A stretch of 64,000 nt of DNA from JAGXRK01 sp963804005 (GTDB lineage Bacteria; Bacteroidota; Ignavibacteria; Ignavibacteriales; Ignavibacteriaceae): positions 186,001-250,000 of the forward strand of contig CAWDOP010000002.1 in the NCBI GenBank assembly GCA_963804005.1, written 5' to 3'. The translations under genes and the position numbers were made by a program. Shown piece after piece: positions 39,178 to 46,989 of the stretch; position 1 is the first letter of the stretch; every line of letters starts with the position of its first letter. The notes beneath the pieces were generated by a model. The model had not been told where the DNA came from. It worked only from the letters and a program-made list of their open reading frames with translations, and did no database searches.

Positions 39178-40947
39178 TTATTTCAGAAACAACATCTTCT
39201 TTGTTTTTAGGTACTTCTCTGCTTTGAGCTGATAGAAATATATTCCGCTTGCCAGACTGTAAGCATTTCCGCCGGAGGCGGATCCACCTATGGCGGAAAA
39301 CTCAACTTCGTAAACTCCTGCAGGTTTATATTCATCAACTATCGTTGAAACTAAATTTCCCAAAACATCATAAACTTTAAGCGAAACATTGCCGCTTACT
39401 GGCAACTGATAACCGATCACCGTGCTCGGATTAAATGGATTAGGATAATTCTGGTAAAGTGAAAAACTATTTATTATGGTAGATTCAGAATTAACATTTA
39501 CGGCACTTGTAGTATCGGTTATATAACTATAATAAACATCTTGTTCACCATTAAATGTAGCTGCCCATGCCAGGTTAGCGCCATTACTATCGGAAACCAT
39601 ATCGAAATAATCACCCATCTTATTCTGCTGGGGCCAGCCAACGTGAGGATCGAAATAATCTGAAAATCTTTCATTTGACGACCAGGTTGCACCTCCGTCT
39701 GTCGATTTTGAGTAATATAAAGCTGATAAATAAGTTCCGGGATTATCCCGAGTATCCAGCCATACTACATCAATTCGTCCGTTTGGAGCAACCGACATAG
39801 TACCGAACCACTGATATGCGGTAGTACTGGGATCATCATTAATTTTAATCGGCGAACTCCAGTTAACACCTCCATCTGTACTGCGAACAAACATAACATC
39901 TAAGGGGTCATGTTGACGTTCAACAGAGCATAATAAATAAACGTTGCCGTTATAAGTACTGTTAGAAGTGTCAGTCGCTATTAACGTTTGTCCGAGTAGG
40001 CCACCAGGATTGGGTCCATCGCCATTTGAAATAGAACCATCCAGATCTACAACGGTAGTCATATCCCATGTTACCATTTCGCTTGAGTTCTGTGCACTTG
40101 TAGATTTAGCGACTAAAAAATCAGATCCGTTTGATCCACCAATATAAAGTTCACCTTCGGGTCCAACGGCAAGCGTACCCCAAAAAGGACGACCGGGGAT
40201 TGTAATACAATCTTCAAAACTTCCACCGCCATCAGTCGAACGCGTAAAAAAACCAGGATCACAAACGCTATAAGCATAAGTCCAGAAGGAATAATTATGT
40301 CCAGTTCCGGGACCGTTGGTTTTATCTATTGTCATCCATTGTTTGTCTCCTCCATGGGCATCAGTTCCACCATCCCAGGACGATCCTCCGGTACTTGATT
40401 TAAATACCTTACAATAAAAGTCCGGGTCATTTGTCAAACTGTTATAATAAAAATTTCCATCAGCATCGGCATCCAATACCGGATCTGAACGAAATACACC
40501 GGGTTCAATTACACCGGGAAACGTCCAGGTCTGTCCACCATCCGTTGTAAATCCATACCCGGCCTGACGGAAATTACTTGTAATTGTATTGAACTGCCGC
40601 CATCCAATTGCCATTTTATTCGGATCATTTCTATCAACAGCAATTGAAGGTTCATTTGCAGCATCTCCGACTATGTTTAGCCCGCTCTCATCAACATTTA
40701 CCTGAACAGTAGAAATACTACTCATTGAGTACTTATAAGCCGGTGATCTTCCCTGATTTTTCCTTAAAACCGGGACATAATCATCATCCTTAATTTCATG
40801 ATGTGCAGTAGGATCAGATGCTTTACCTATTTTTTGTTTTGTTGTTTGAGAAATAATTTGACTTGGCGATATGAGAAAAACAATAATCAAAAAGAGAACT
40901 AACTTGATAATATTATAAAAACTTTTCTTTTCAAATATGTGATTCAT
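39178..40947 (-). CDS. T9SS-sorted sialidase-like (Asp-box) protein
   Basis: 589 residues. Signal-anchor-like N terminus, then several Asp boxes (TDGGQTW, STDGGGSF, STDGGVNW, STDGGATW) marking a six-bladed sialidase/BNR propeller. Catalytic Arg/Tyr residues of a true sialidase were not confirmed, so binding rather than hydrolysis is possible. The C-terminal sorting domain (NYPNPFNPST to KKMLFLK) carries an extra stretch, SAIGGSASGGNAYSLASG, where relatives have about 11 fewer residues; that extra piece is encoded by a palindromic insert at 39266-39299. Confidence 0.82.
   Translation of the reverse strand: MNHIFEKKSFYNIIKLVLFLIIVFLISPSQIISQTTKQKIGKASDPTAHHEIKDDDYVPVLRKNQGRSPAYKYSMSSISTVQVNVDESGLNIVGDAANEPSIAVDRNDPNKMAIGWRQFNTITSNFRQAGYGFTTDGGQTWTFPGVIEPGVFRSDPVLDADADGNFYYNSLTNDPDFYCKVFKSSTGGSSWDGGTDAHGGDKQWMTIDKTNGPGTGHNYSFWTYAYSVCDPGFFTRSTDGGGSFEDCITIPGRPFWGTLAVGPEGELYIGGSNGSDFLVAKSTSAQNSSEMVTWDMTTVVDLDGSISNGDGPNPGGLLGQTLIATDTSNSTYNGNVYLLCSVERQHDPLDVMFVRSTDGGVNWSSPIKINDDPSTTAYQWFGTMSVAPNGRIDVVWLDTRDNPGTYLSALYYSKSTDGGATWSSNERFSDYFDPHVGWPQQNKMGDYFDMVSDSNGANLAWAATFNGEQDVYYSYITDTTSAVNVNSESTIINSFSLYQNYPNPFNPSTVIGYQLPVSGNVSLKVYDVLGNLVSTIVDEYKPAGVYEVEFSAIGGSASGGNAYSLASGIYFYQLKAEKYLKTKKMLFLK
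39266..39299. repeat. In-frame palindromic insert in a sorting-domain coding sequence
   Basis: TTTCCGCC (39266-39273) and GGCGGAAA (39292-39299) are exact inverted copies around an inner GCCGGAGGC palindrome. The segment encodes the Gly/Ser-rich stretch (about IGGSASGGNA) that is absent from the other sorting domains in this window. Confidence 0.65.
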
Positions 40948-41135
40948 ATTATTTCTCCAAATTTAGATTTCGGAAGTTGTGAAATTTTATTTTACCATAA
41001 TTTACAAACAATATTATCGTTCTACGTCATAATGGCAATACTATTTATTAGTATTTATTAAAAAGGGATTTCAATGTCTGAATCATTATAATATATATCA
41101 TTAAAAGCCGCTTAGCTGAAGTATAGGAAAACGGC

Positions 41136-41222
41136 GCATAAAACTCTGTCCTGAGCCTGTCGAAGGATCAACTGCTCTCAATTAATAAAAATAAACACCA
41201 CTTGTTAGCTTTGAAGCATTTC
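41136..41222 (-). pseudogene. Remnant of a T9SS sorting domain containing a short palindromic repeat
   Basis: Minus-strand translation gives NASKLTSGVYFY, an in-frame stop, then LRAVDPSTGSGQSFMRRF. This is the end of a sorting domain (usual form SGVYFYQLRAGDF...). The PSTGSGQ part is encoded by the TCCTGAGCCTGTCGAAGGA palindrome at 41149-41167. Nothing upstream continues the protein. It lies just past the start of the sialidase-like gene. Confidence 0.5.
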
Positions 41223-41338
41223 TCTCAGAGAGACAAATATCACTAGTTAATAAAAACAAATAGGTATTCAATGTCAAGCATAGTTGCCAAAGCACAAATA
41301 AAAAAAGCAACAGAAATGAAATGTGGGATTGAAAGTTG

Positions 41339-41395
41339 TGTGGGCGCTCAGGGATTCTTCCAAGGGAATGCCTTTGGCAGAACCCCGGACCTCTG
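41339..41395 (-). pseudogene. tRNA-Val 3'-half fragment with a 22-nt palindromic insert
   Basis: TGTGGGCGCTCAGGGATTC (41339-41357) is identical to the 3' end of the intact tRNA-Val gene at 41483-41557. After a 22-nt insert (41358-41379) the match resumes with GAACCCCGGACC and fades into CTCTG, near the anticodon stem. The insert lies exactly between T-loop positions 56 and 57 and is itself palindromic (CCAAGG...CCTTTGG). The 5' half of the tRNA is absent, so the copy is not functional. Confidence 0.75.
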
Positions 41396-41482
41396 ACCTA
41401 GTCGAAGTCTTATGAACAAAGCTTCAATAAATAATTAGTGTGATTATAAAAAAAATCCTTCATTAAGAAGGATTTAATTTTG

Positions 41483-41557
41483 TGGGCGCTCAGGGATTCG
41501 AACCCCGGACCCTCTGCTTGTAAGGCAGATGCTCTAAACCAACTGAGCTAAGCGCCC
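41483..41557 (-). tRNA. tRNA-Val (anticodon UAC)
   Basis: Complete cloverleaf on the minus strand: acceptor GGGCGCT/AGCGCCC with discriminator A, D arm GCTC...GAGC, anticodon loop CTTACAA (TAC) on a TCTGC/GCAGA stem, T arm CGGGG-TTCGAAT-CCCTG. 75 nt, no encoded CCA. It lies 87 nt from the tRNA-Gly gene. Confidence 0.97.
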
Positions 41558-41644
41558 AAAATTTTTAAGAACAATTTGTTTAAAATTTTGTGGACAAATA
41601 TGTGGTTTTTCTAAAATAAAACCAAACATATTTTCAACTCTATG

Positions 41645-41757
41645 AGCGAGCGACGGGACTCGAACCCCTGCCTTGCCGGTTTACATACCGAAGGTATGCA
41701 GGCAGGCGCGACATCCAGCTTGGGAAGCTAACACTCTACCAACTGAGTTACGCCCGC
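41645..41757 (-). tRNA. tRNA-Gly (anticodon CCC) interrupted by a 40-nt palindromic insert
   Basis: Minus strand. Acceptor GCGGGCG/CGCTCGC, D arm ACTC...GAGT, anticodon stem TTAGC/GCTGG with loop TTCCCAA (CCC), variable loop ATGTC, then the T arm. The T stem should read GCGGG/CCCGT around TTCGAGT. Instead GC and GGG are separated by 40 nt, giving 113 nt rather than 73. Without the insert every arm pairs. The insert may block function unless removed or folded out; it could be a tRNA pseudogene. A UCC-anticodon tRNA elsewhere could read GGG codons, which would make its loss tolerable. Confidence 0.85.
41668..41707. repeat. Palindromic insert inside tRNA-Gly T stem
   Basis: 40 nt between T-stem positions 50 and 51. 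Outer arms CTGCCTTGCC and GGCAGGC are imperfectly complementary, with an inner perfect hairpin CATACC-GAA-GGTATG. The GC content is above the surroundings. Confidence 0.75.
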
Positions 41758-41824
41758 AAAATAAAATTTAAATAACTCAGGAGAAAAGTAATTTAAGAAG
41801 GGGAGATAATCAATCGGATTTATA

Positions 41825-42195
41825 TTATTCTATGACAGAAATTACTATTTGATCTTTAGTTACTAATGTTGCAACTGCGTTGAAATTATTTTGACTGATC
41901 TTTGGAGAGGAATGAATTATTAAACTGTCCTTGGTGTTCATTACGATTGAGTGGTTTATTGAATAGCTTTTTTCAGAAGCAGGAGGCAATTTCCAATTAG
42001 TAAAACCTGATTGAGCTTTTGTTGAGCCTGACTACCTAAATTTTCACATTCATCCATCAACGAAGTCTTGAATGATTCTTTTGCTTTATTATTTGTTAAA
42101 TATTCGGAGACAGACACACCTGACCCAATTATAATTGAGCAAACCAGAATTACAAGTACTTTTTGAAATCTGAGATTTATATTTGTGAAATTCAA
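41825..42195 (-). pseudogene. Membrane-anchored pilin-like small protein, frameshifted
   Basis: The first frame (from 42195) encodes a single N-terminal membrane helix (VLVILVCSIIIGSGVSV) and continues to SFKTSLMDECENLGSQAQQ. At the AAAA tract after the QQ codons the frame is lost. The continuation in the next frame (AQSGFTNWKLPPASEKSYSI to TLVTKDQIVISVIE and stop at 41825) fits the same protein family I know from Ignavibacteria: a short anchored protein with an NLA..AQQYYRKP-type helix. One added A would restore it. It starts 2 nt after the STAS gene. Base error or recent loss are both possible. Confidence 0.65.
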
Positions 42196-42197
42196 AC

Positions 42198-42581
42198 CTA
42201 AATAAGTGAATAAATTTTGTTCATAAATTTATCCAGCTTTTTCTCAAAACTTTTTATCGCTTCTTCAAGAGTTTCAAATGTTTCAAAAAGTTCAATTGTA
42301 CCGGTGTAGTTTAATAATGAATTAGCAAAAAGCCCCGGTTTAATTAATTTCATTTGTCCGCCGCGACCCCGAAGTTTTTTATAAGTAATTACCATTACAC
42401 CAATGAAGGTTGAATCCATAAATTCACATTGACTGAGGTCAACAATTATATTTTTATGACCATATAAAATATCTTCATCGAGAATTTGTTTAAATTCTTT
42501 TGCTTCTTTTGAAGTTGCCCTTGTCAAATTGACCATCTCAACCAGATAGCCATTAAATACTTTTCTTTCAAAATCTTCCAT
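42198..42581 (-). CDS. STAS-domain protein (anti-sigma-factor antagonist type)
   Basis: 127 residues with the STAS core: NIIVDLSQCEFMDSTFIGVMV, where the Ser of DST is the usual kinase target, and GGQMKLIKPG. Anti-anti-sigma factors of the SpoIIAA type switch partner sigma factors or work in membrane-linked signalling modules. No kinase partner is adjacent. A frameshifted membrane-anchored gene begins 2 nt downstream, so the two probably share an mRNA. Confidence 0.85.
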   Translation of the reverse strand: MEDFERKVFNGYLVEMVNLTRATSKEAKEFKQILDEDILYGHKNIIVDLSQCEFMDSTFIGVMVITYKKLRGRGGQMKLIKPGLFANSLLNYTGTIELFETFETLEEAIKSFEKKLDKFMNKIYSLI

Positions 42582-43217
42582 AGCATTACCCTTATTAATG
42601 AAATAGTTTGTTAATTAATGTCCAACAAATATGCCAGTAGAATATAATTGATTTTTAGACTATTCCTAAGAAAAATGTTTCAATTTACAACAAAAACTAT
42701 AAAATTTTGATAAAATGAATCATTTTATAATGATCAAAAAATATCCCTAGTAAAAAAACCTAATGGTACAGTATATCAATATTTTACTGTATTCAGCTAT
42801 TGAGTAATTATTTTGAAAATTATTTGAATGCCACATGCATTAATTCTTTCTGCTGTTGTTCTGAAATTCTTGCAGAAACTACAGCAAGACTGGCACTTTA
42901 AAGTCTTTAGTTTTCATATAGTTTTTAACAGTCTCAGCTTTAAATAATTAAAACTATTCAATTCTCATTACAGCAGCAACGCTGATGTAATTTTTCTGTC
43001 TTTATTTGAAAAGACTATAATAAACTTTTTTTTGAATACTATTAGTTGAATTAATAAATAATTTAAGTTGTCCTTATTTGAATATACTTTCCTAATTGTT
43101 AATTTAACAAAGACTAACTAATTATTACCTTCAAACTTATCTATTATCTGATTGTGGACGAAATTAAATAATTGAATTTACAAGTTATAAAATAAGATAA
43201 TATCTATTAAAATTCAT
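42582..43217. other. Non-coding region with a probable response-regulator fragment
   Basis: 636 bp with no intact gene. On the minus strand (about 42820-42941), two frames join to read AETVKNYMKTKDFKVPVLAV then SARISEQQQKELMHVAFK and a stop. This resembles the beta5 region of receiver domains (VPVLAVSA...EL...F). The rest is AT-rich and uninformative; the pdxH promoter should lie at the right end. Confidence 0.35.
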
Positions 43218-43865
43218 ATGGTAAAAAAGAAGAATATTACACTTATTAGAAAAGAATATTTGCTGGATAAATTGAATGAAGAAAGTGTTAATAAAGATCC
43301 ATTTAAACAATTTAATATTTGGTTTGATCATGCAATCAAGTCTAAGATTGATGAACCAAATGCGATGACTTTAGCTACAGCCGATAAGAACGGTCTTCCA
43401 TCAGCAAGAATAGTATTACTAAAAGATTTTAATGAAAGAGGATTTACATTTTTTACTAATTATAAAAGTCGAAAAGGGAGAGAACTATTACAAAATCCTC
43501 ACTCCTACCTGGTATTTTTCTGGAAGGAATTAGAAAGACAGGTTAGAATTGAAGGATTAGTCGAAAAATTAAGCAGGGAAGAGTCCGAAGAATATTTTAA
43601 ACAACGACCTTTCGAAAGCCGCATTGGATCTATTGCTTCTAAGCAAAGTGAAATTATTCCCGACAGGGAATATCTGGAAGATAAATTTGAAATGTTAAAG
43701 AAAGAATATGCTGGCAAGAATCCTTTAATGCCTTTTGATTGGGGAGGATTTTTGGTTATTCCATTTCGATTTGAATTCTGGCAGGGAAGAGAGAACAGAT
43801 TGCACGACAGAATTGGTTATGAAAAATCCGGCAGTGATTGGAAAATCTATCGTCTTTCCCCTTAA
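43218..43865 (+). CDS. pdxH: Pyridoxamine/pyridoxine 5'-phosphate oxidase
   Basis: 215 residues, the usual PdxH length. FMN- and substrate-binding motifs are clear: AMTLATADKNGLPSARIVLLK, FFTNYKSRKGREL, YLVFFWKELERQVRIEG, RPFESRIGSIASKQSE, and the C-terminal FEFWQGRENRLHDRIGY. It oxidises pyridoxamine 5'-phosphate or pyridoxine 5'-phosphate to pyridoxal 5'-phosphate in the cytoplasm. No linked vitamin B6 gene is seen. Its 3' end overlaps the convergent transporter gene by 4 nt. Confidence 0.97.
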   Translation: MVKKKNITLIRKEYLLDKLNEESVNKDPFKQFNIWFDHAIKSKIDEPNAMTLATADKNGLPSARIVLLKDFNERGFTFFTNYKSRKGRELLQNPHSYLVFFWKELERQVRIEGLVEKLSREESEEYFKQRPFESRIGSIASKQSEIIPDREYLEDKFEMLKKEYAGKNPLMPFDWGGFLVIPFRFEFWQGRENRLHDRIGYEKSGSDWKIYRLSP

Positions 43866-44722
43866 ATTTTAAATTTGGATTTAAATACTGGTGCTCCTAA
43901 AACTAAGGTCCTCACACTAATTGCTGAAATTATAATTATCCCGCCAATTATGGCGTATATTGTAGGGACCTCACCATAACCAATAAAAACCCAAACAGGA
44001 TTTAGTATCGGTTCGAACATAGAAATTATTGAAGCTTCGACTGCAAGTATTCTTTTTATTCCGTAAGTGAAAATTGCATAAGCAACAGCAATTTGAAACA
44101 CACCTAAAAATGAAACCATCCATAAATCGCTGAATGAAATTGTTTCAAGCTCTAGAATGAAAGGGATACAAATTAAAGCCACTATAATGTTACCGTAAAA
44201 AATTGCGCTTTGTTGATATTCTTTTTCATTTTTTTTCATTCCAAGAAAGAATGCGGCAAACGCTGCACCTGACAAAAGTGCAACTATATTCCCTTCAAGA
44301 TGACCCGGTGAAAGTTCCCCGGTAAAAAATAAAATCATCCCGAGAAAGCAAACAGCAATTGTAATGACATTTATTTTTTCCCATTTTGTTTTACTTATTA
44401 TTGGTTCGAATATTAGAACATAAATCGGGGCAGTTGACTGAAGGAAAATTGCATTAGCCGCAGTTGTAGTTTTTGTTGCTATAACAAATGATGTTAATAC
44501 TGTCGCATAGAAAACAGCATTTAAAATTGCAAGCTTATTAACCTTTAATACTTTTTTCCCGAATATTATCCCGAAAACAATTGCAGCAATCAAACATCGA
44601 AAGAAAGATAACTGCATTGGAGTTAGAGAGATAAGTTTTATTAATAATCCGCCACTGCTCCATAACAATGCGGTTATGAAAACAGCAGACATACCTTTTG
44701 AGTGATCGGAAAGATTTTTCAT
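43862..44722 (-). CDS. EamA/DMT-family transporter
   Basis: 286 residues with ten membrane helices in two repeated halves of five, as in the RhaT/EamA drug-metabolite transporter superfamily. The first half starts SAVFITALLWSSGGLLIKLI and the second has FAAFFLGMKK...; the GEVPTIYAIIGGIIIISAI segment closes it. These inner-membrane carriers export amino acids, nucleosides or other small molecules; the substrate is unknown. Confidence 0.9.
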   Translation of the reverse strand: MKNLSDHSKGMSAVFITALLWSSGGLLIKLISLTPMQLSFFRCLIAAIVFGIIFGKKVLKVNKLAILNAVFYATVLTSFVIATKTTTAANAIFLQSTAPIYVLIFEPIISKTKWEKINVITIAVCFLGMILFFTGELSPGHLEGNIVALLSGAAFAAFFLGMKKNEKEYQQSAIFYGNIIVALICIPFILELETISFSDLWMVSFLGVFQIAVAYAIFTYGIKRILAVEASIISMFEPILNPVWVFIGYGEVPTIYAIIGGIIIISAISVRTLVLGAPVFKSKFKI

Positions 44723-44837
44723 TTAATTACAAGTTATTCCTTGAAAAAATCTTTTATAAAATATCACCTAAAATATATTACTTATTTTTAACAAAAGGTT
44801 AAGTAAATTTAGACAGAATAATAATTCAAATATCATC

Positions 44838-45266
44838 TTGGCATCACAACATAAATTTATAGATCATACCGCTGATATAGCCGTTGAAGTGACAGCAGAT
44901 TCATTTGAGGAACTGTTGACTGAATCATTATCTGCTTTTAACGAAGTTGTTATTGATTCAGAAAACATTCAGTGCGTTGAAGAACAAGAATTACAGTTGC
45001 AGGCATCGGGCAGGGAACAGCTGTTAGTTTCTTTTCTCAATGAAATAAATTTTCTGTTGACCGTAAAAAAATGGATTTCAAAGAGCATTGTAAAAATCTT
45101 AATTACATTAGAAAATAGTACTTACAAATTGAATTGTAAAATTAAAGGTTGTTATTTGACAGACGATATCGAATTAAAAGAAGAAATAAAATCGGTTACA
45201 TATCACCAGATGGAAATAAGAGAAGATAACGGAATGTATTCTACAAGAATTGTGTTTGATATTTAA
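44838..45266 (+). CDS. Archease, activator of RtcB RNA ligase
   Basis: 142 residues from a TTG codon. The archease pattern is clear: KFIDHTADIAVEVTADSFEELL near the start, REQLLVSFLNEINFLL in the middle and VTYHQMEIREDNGMYSTRIVFD at the end, with conserved acidic residues that bind metal. Archease speeds guanylylation of RtcB and multiple turnover. RtcB is encoded 146 nt downstream, so the pair is functional as an RNA repair or ligation unit. The TTG start is the only one that keeps the family N terminus. Confidence 0.9.
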   Translation: MASQHKFIDHTADIAVEVTADSFEELLTESLSAFNEVVIDSENIQCVEEQELQLQASGREQLLVSFLNEINFLLTVKKWISKSIVKILITLENSTYKLNCKIKGCYLTDDIELKEEIKSVTYHQMEIREDNGMYSTRIVFDI

Positions 45267-45289
45267 GCGGGCGCATATTTACATTATGA

Positions 45290-45387
45290 TTGAATGATTT
45301 GATGATTGATTGAATGAATGGATTAATCAGTCATTGATTATTAGTTGTTATTTTTTCAATCAGCCAATCATCCAATCAATCATTCAA
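45290..45387. repeat. Imperfect inverted repeat between archease and rtcB
   Basis: TTGAATGATT...TGATGATTGATTGA (45290-45314) pairs, with bulges, to TCAATCAGCCAATCATCCAA... ending in ATCATTCAA (45356-45387). The arms are built from ATTGA/TGATT-type units. An RNA hairpin of about 100 nt could form in the intercistronic leader of rtcB. Confidence 0.5.
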
Positions 45388-45412
45388 GCGTTTTACTATA
45401 GGAATCTGTGTT

Positions 45413-46867
45413 ATGATAATCAACGACATAGAACTGATAAAAATAAGAGAAAACCTCTGGGAAATTCCTAAAACAGGATCAATGCGAGTTCCTGGAAGAA
45501 TTTATATTTCTCAGGATATGATTGAAAAATCTCTGAAAGATGATGAAGCACTTAAACAGGTAGTTAATGTTGCACATCTTCCCGGAATTGAAAAATACAG
45601 TCTTGCTATGCCTGATATACATTGGGGATACGGATTTCCCATTGGCGGTGTTGCGGCAACAAATCTTGATGAAGGAGTAATTTCTCCCGGCGGTGTTGGC
45701 TATGATATTAACTGCGGAGTAAGACTTGCCGTAACTTCATTAGAGTATGAAAACATAAAATCCAAAATAGGAAGCCTTATTTCAAAGCTGTTTGAAAATG
45801 TTCCTACAGGTGTGGGTTCAAGCGGAGCAATTAAGAAATTATCAAACAAAGATTTGAAGCATGTCCTGGAAAAAGGTTCCGTTTGGGCTTTGGAAAATGG
45901 TTTCGGTAGTTCATCGGATATAGAATTTACTGAAGAAAATGGAACGCTTCGTAATGCAGATTTTAATTCCGTAAGTCAGCGTGCTCTTGAACGCGGAGCT
46001 GATCAGGTTGGAACACTTGGTTCCGGTAACCACTTTCTTGAAATAGATGTGGTTGAAGAAATTTATGATGCTCCCGTTGCTGAAGTATTCGGAATGTTTA
46101 TTGGTCAGGTAGTTGTTTTAATTCACACCGGTTCACGTGGATTAGGTTATCAGGTATGCGATGATTACTTGAAAGTTTTATTAAATGCCAGTTCTCAATA
46201 CGGCTTTAAACTACCGGATAAACAATTAGCTTGTGCTCCAATCAATTCATGTGAAGGACAAGATTACCTTGCCGCCATGCAATCGGCTGCAAACTTTGCA
46301 TGGAATAACCGTCAGGTAATAATGCATCTTGCCAAAAAAAGTATTCTTGAGACTTTTAATATGACAGAATCAGAACTTGGTTTCAGATTAGTTTATGATG
46401 TTTGCCATAACATTGCAAAAATTGAAAAACATAAAATTGATGATCAGGTAAAAGAAGTTTGTGTTCACAGAAAAGGAGCAACAAGAGCTTTTCCTCCGGG
46501 CAGTGGACAAATTCCTTCTAAGTATAAGAAAGTAGGTCAACCGGTTTTAATTCCCGGCGATATGGGAAGATATTCTTATGTTGCAGTCGGAACTGAAAAA
46601 GCCATGGAAGAAACTTTCGGAAGCTCATGTCACGGTGCAGGAAGAAATCTTAGCCGAACAAAAGCATTAAAGAGTGCAAAGGGCAGAGATCTTATTAAAG
46701 AACTTAAGGATAAGGGAATTATTGTTCAGGCAAAAGGATACAAAACTATTGCCGAAGAAATGCCCAGCGCATATAAAGACGTTGCTGATGTTGTTGATGT
46801 GATGCATAATGAAGGGATTACTAAAAAAGTCGCTAAGATCAGACCAGTAGGAGTTATTAAAGGTTAA
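45413..46867 (+). CDS. rtcB: RNA-splicing ligase RtcB
   Basis: 484 residues, the long archaeal-type length. Motifs: PDIHWGYGFPIGGVAA, GGVGYDINCGVRL (metal-binding Asp and Cys), GTLGSGNHFLEI, IHTGSRGLGYQV, VHRKGATRAFPPG, GDMGRYSYVAVGT, and HGAGRNLSRTKA around the guanylylated His. It joins 2',3'-cyclic-phosphate or 3'-phosphate RNA ends to 5'-hydroxyl ends with GTP and Mn. Paired with archease. Likely targets are broken tRNAs or mRNAs; not visible in the sequence. Confidence 0.98.
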   Translation: MIINDIELIKIRENLWEIPKTGSMRVPGRIYISQDMIEKSLKDDEALKQVVNVAHLPGIEKYSLAMPDIHWGYGFPIGGVAATNLDEGVISPGGVGYDINCGVRLAVTSLEYENIKSKIGSLISKLFENVPTGVGSSGAIKKLSNKDLKHVLEKGSVWALENGFGSSSDIEFTEENGTLRNADFNSVSQRALERGADQVGTLGSGNHFLEIDVVEEIYDAPVAEVFGMFIGQVVVLIHTGSRGLGYQVCDDYLKVLLNASSQYGFKLPDKQLACAPINSCEGQDYLAAMQSAANFAWNNRQVIMHLAKKSILETFNMTESELGFRLVYDVCHNIAKIEKHKIDDQVKEVCVHRKGATRAFPPGSGQIPSKYKKVGQPVLIPGDMGRYSYVAVGTEKAMEETFGSSCHGAGRNLSRTKALKSAKGRDLIKELKDKGIIVQAKGYKTIAEEMPSAYKDVADVVDVMHNEGITKKVAKIRPVGVIKG

Positions 46868-46989
46868 GAGTAAGCAATTTGATGGAAGATGTATGATGGA
46901 TAAGTCTACTGTTGTCCTTTGTCACTCATTATGAAATTGTTAAATAAAAAATAAATTATATTTGCAGGACAATTTAACAGTTATACATT

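Noticed and set aside
41339..41557. Integrative element bounded by tRNA-Val att sites
   Set aside because: The two copies are only about 90 bp apart and no integrase or cargo lies between or near them; kept only as a tRNA fragment.
45290..45387. CRISPR-like or tandem repeat array
   Set aside because: The repeated ATTGA/GAATGA units are short and irregular, with no spacers; better explained as an inverted repeat.
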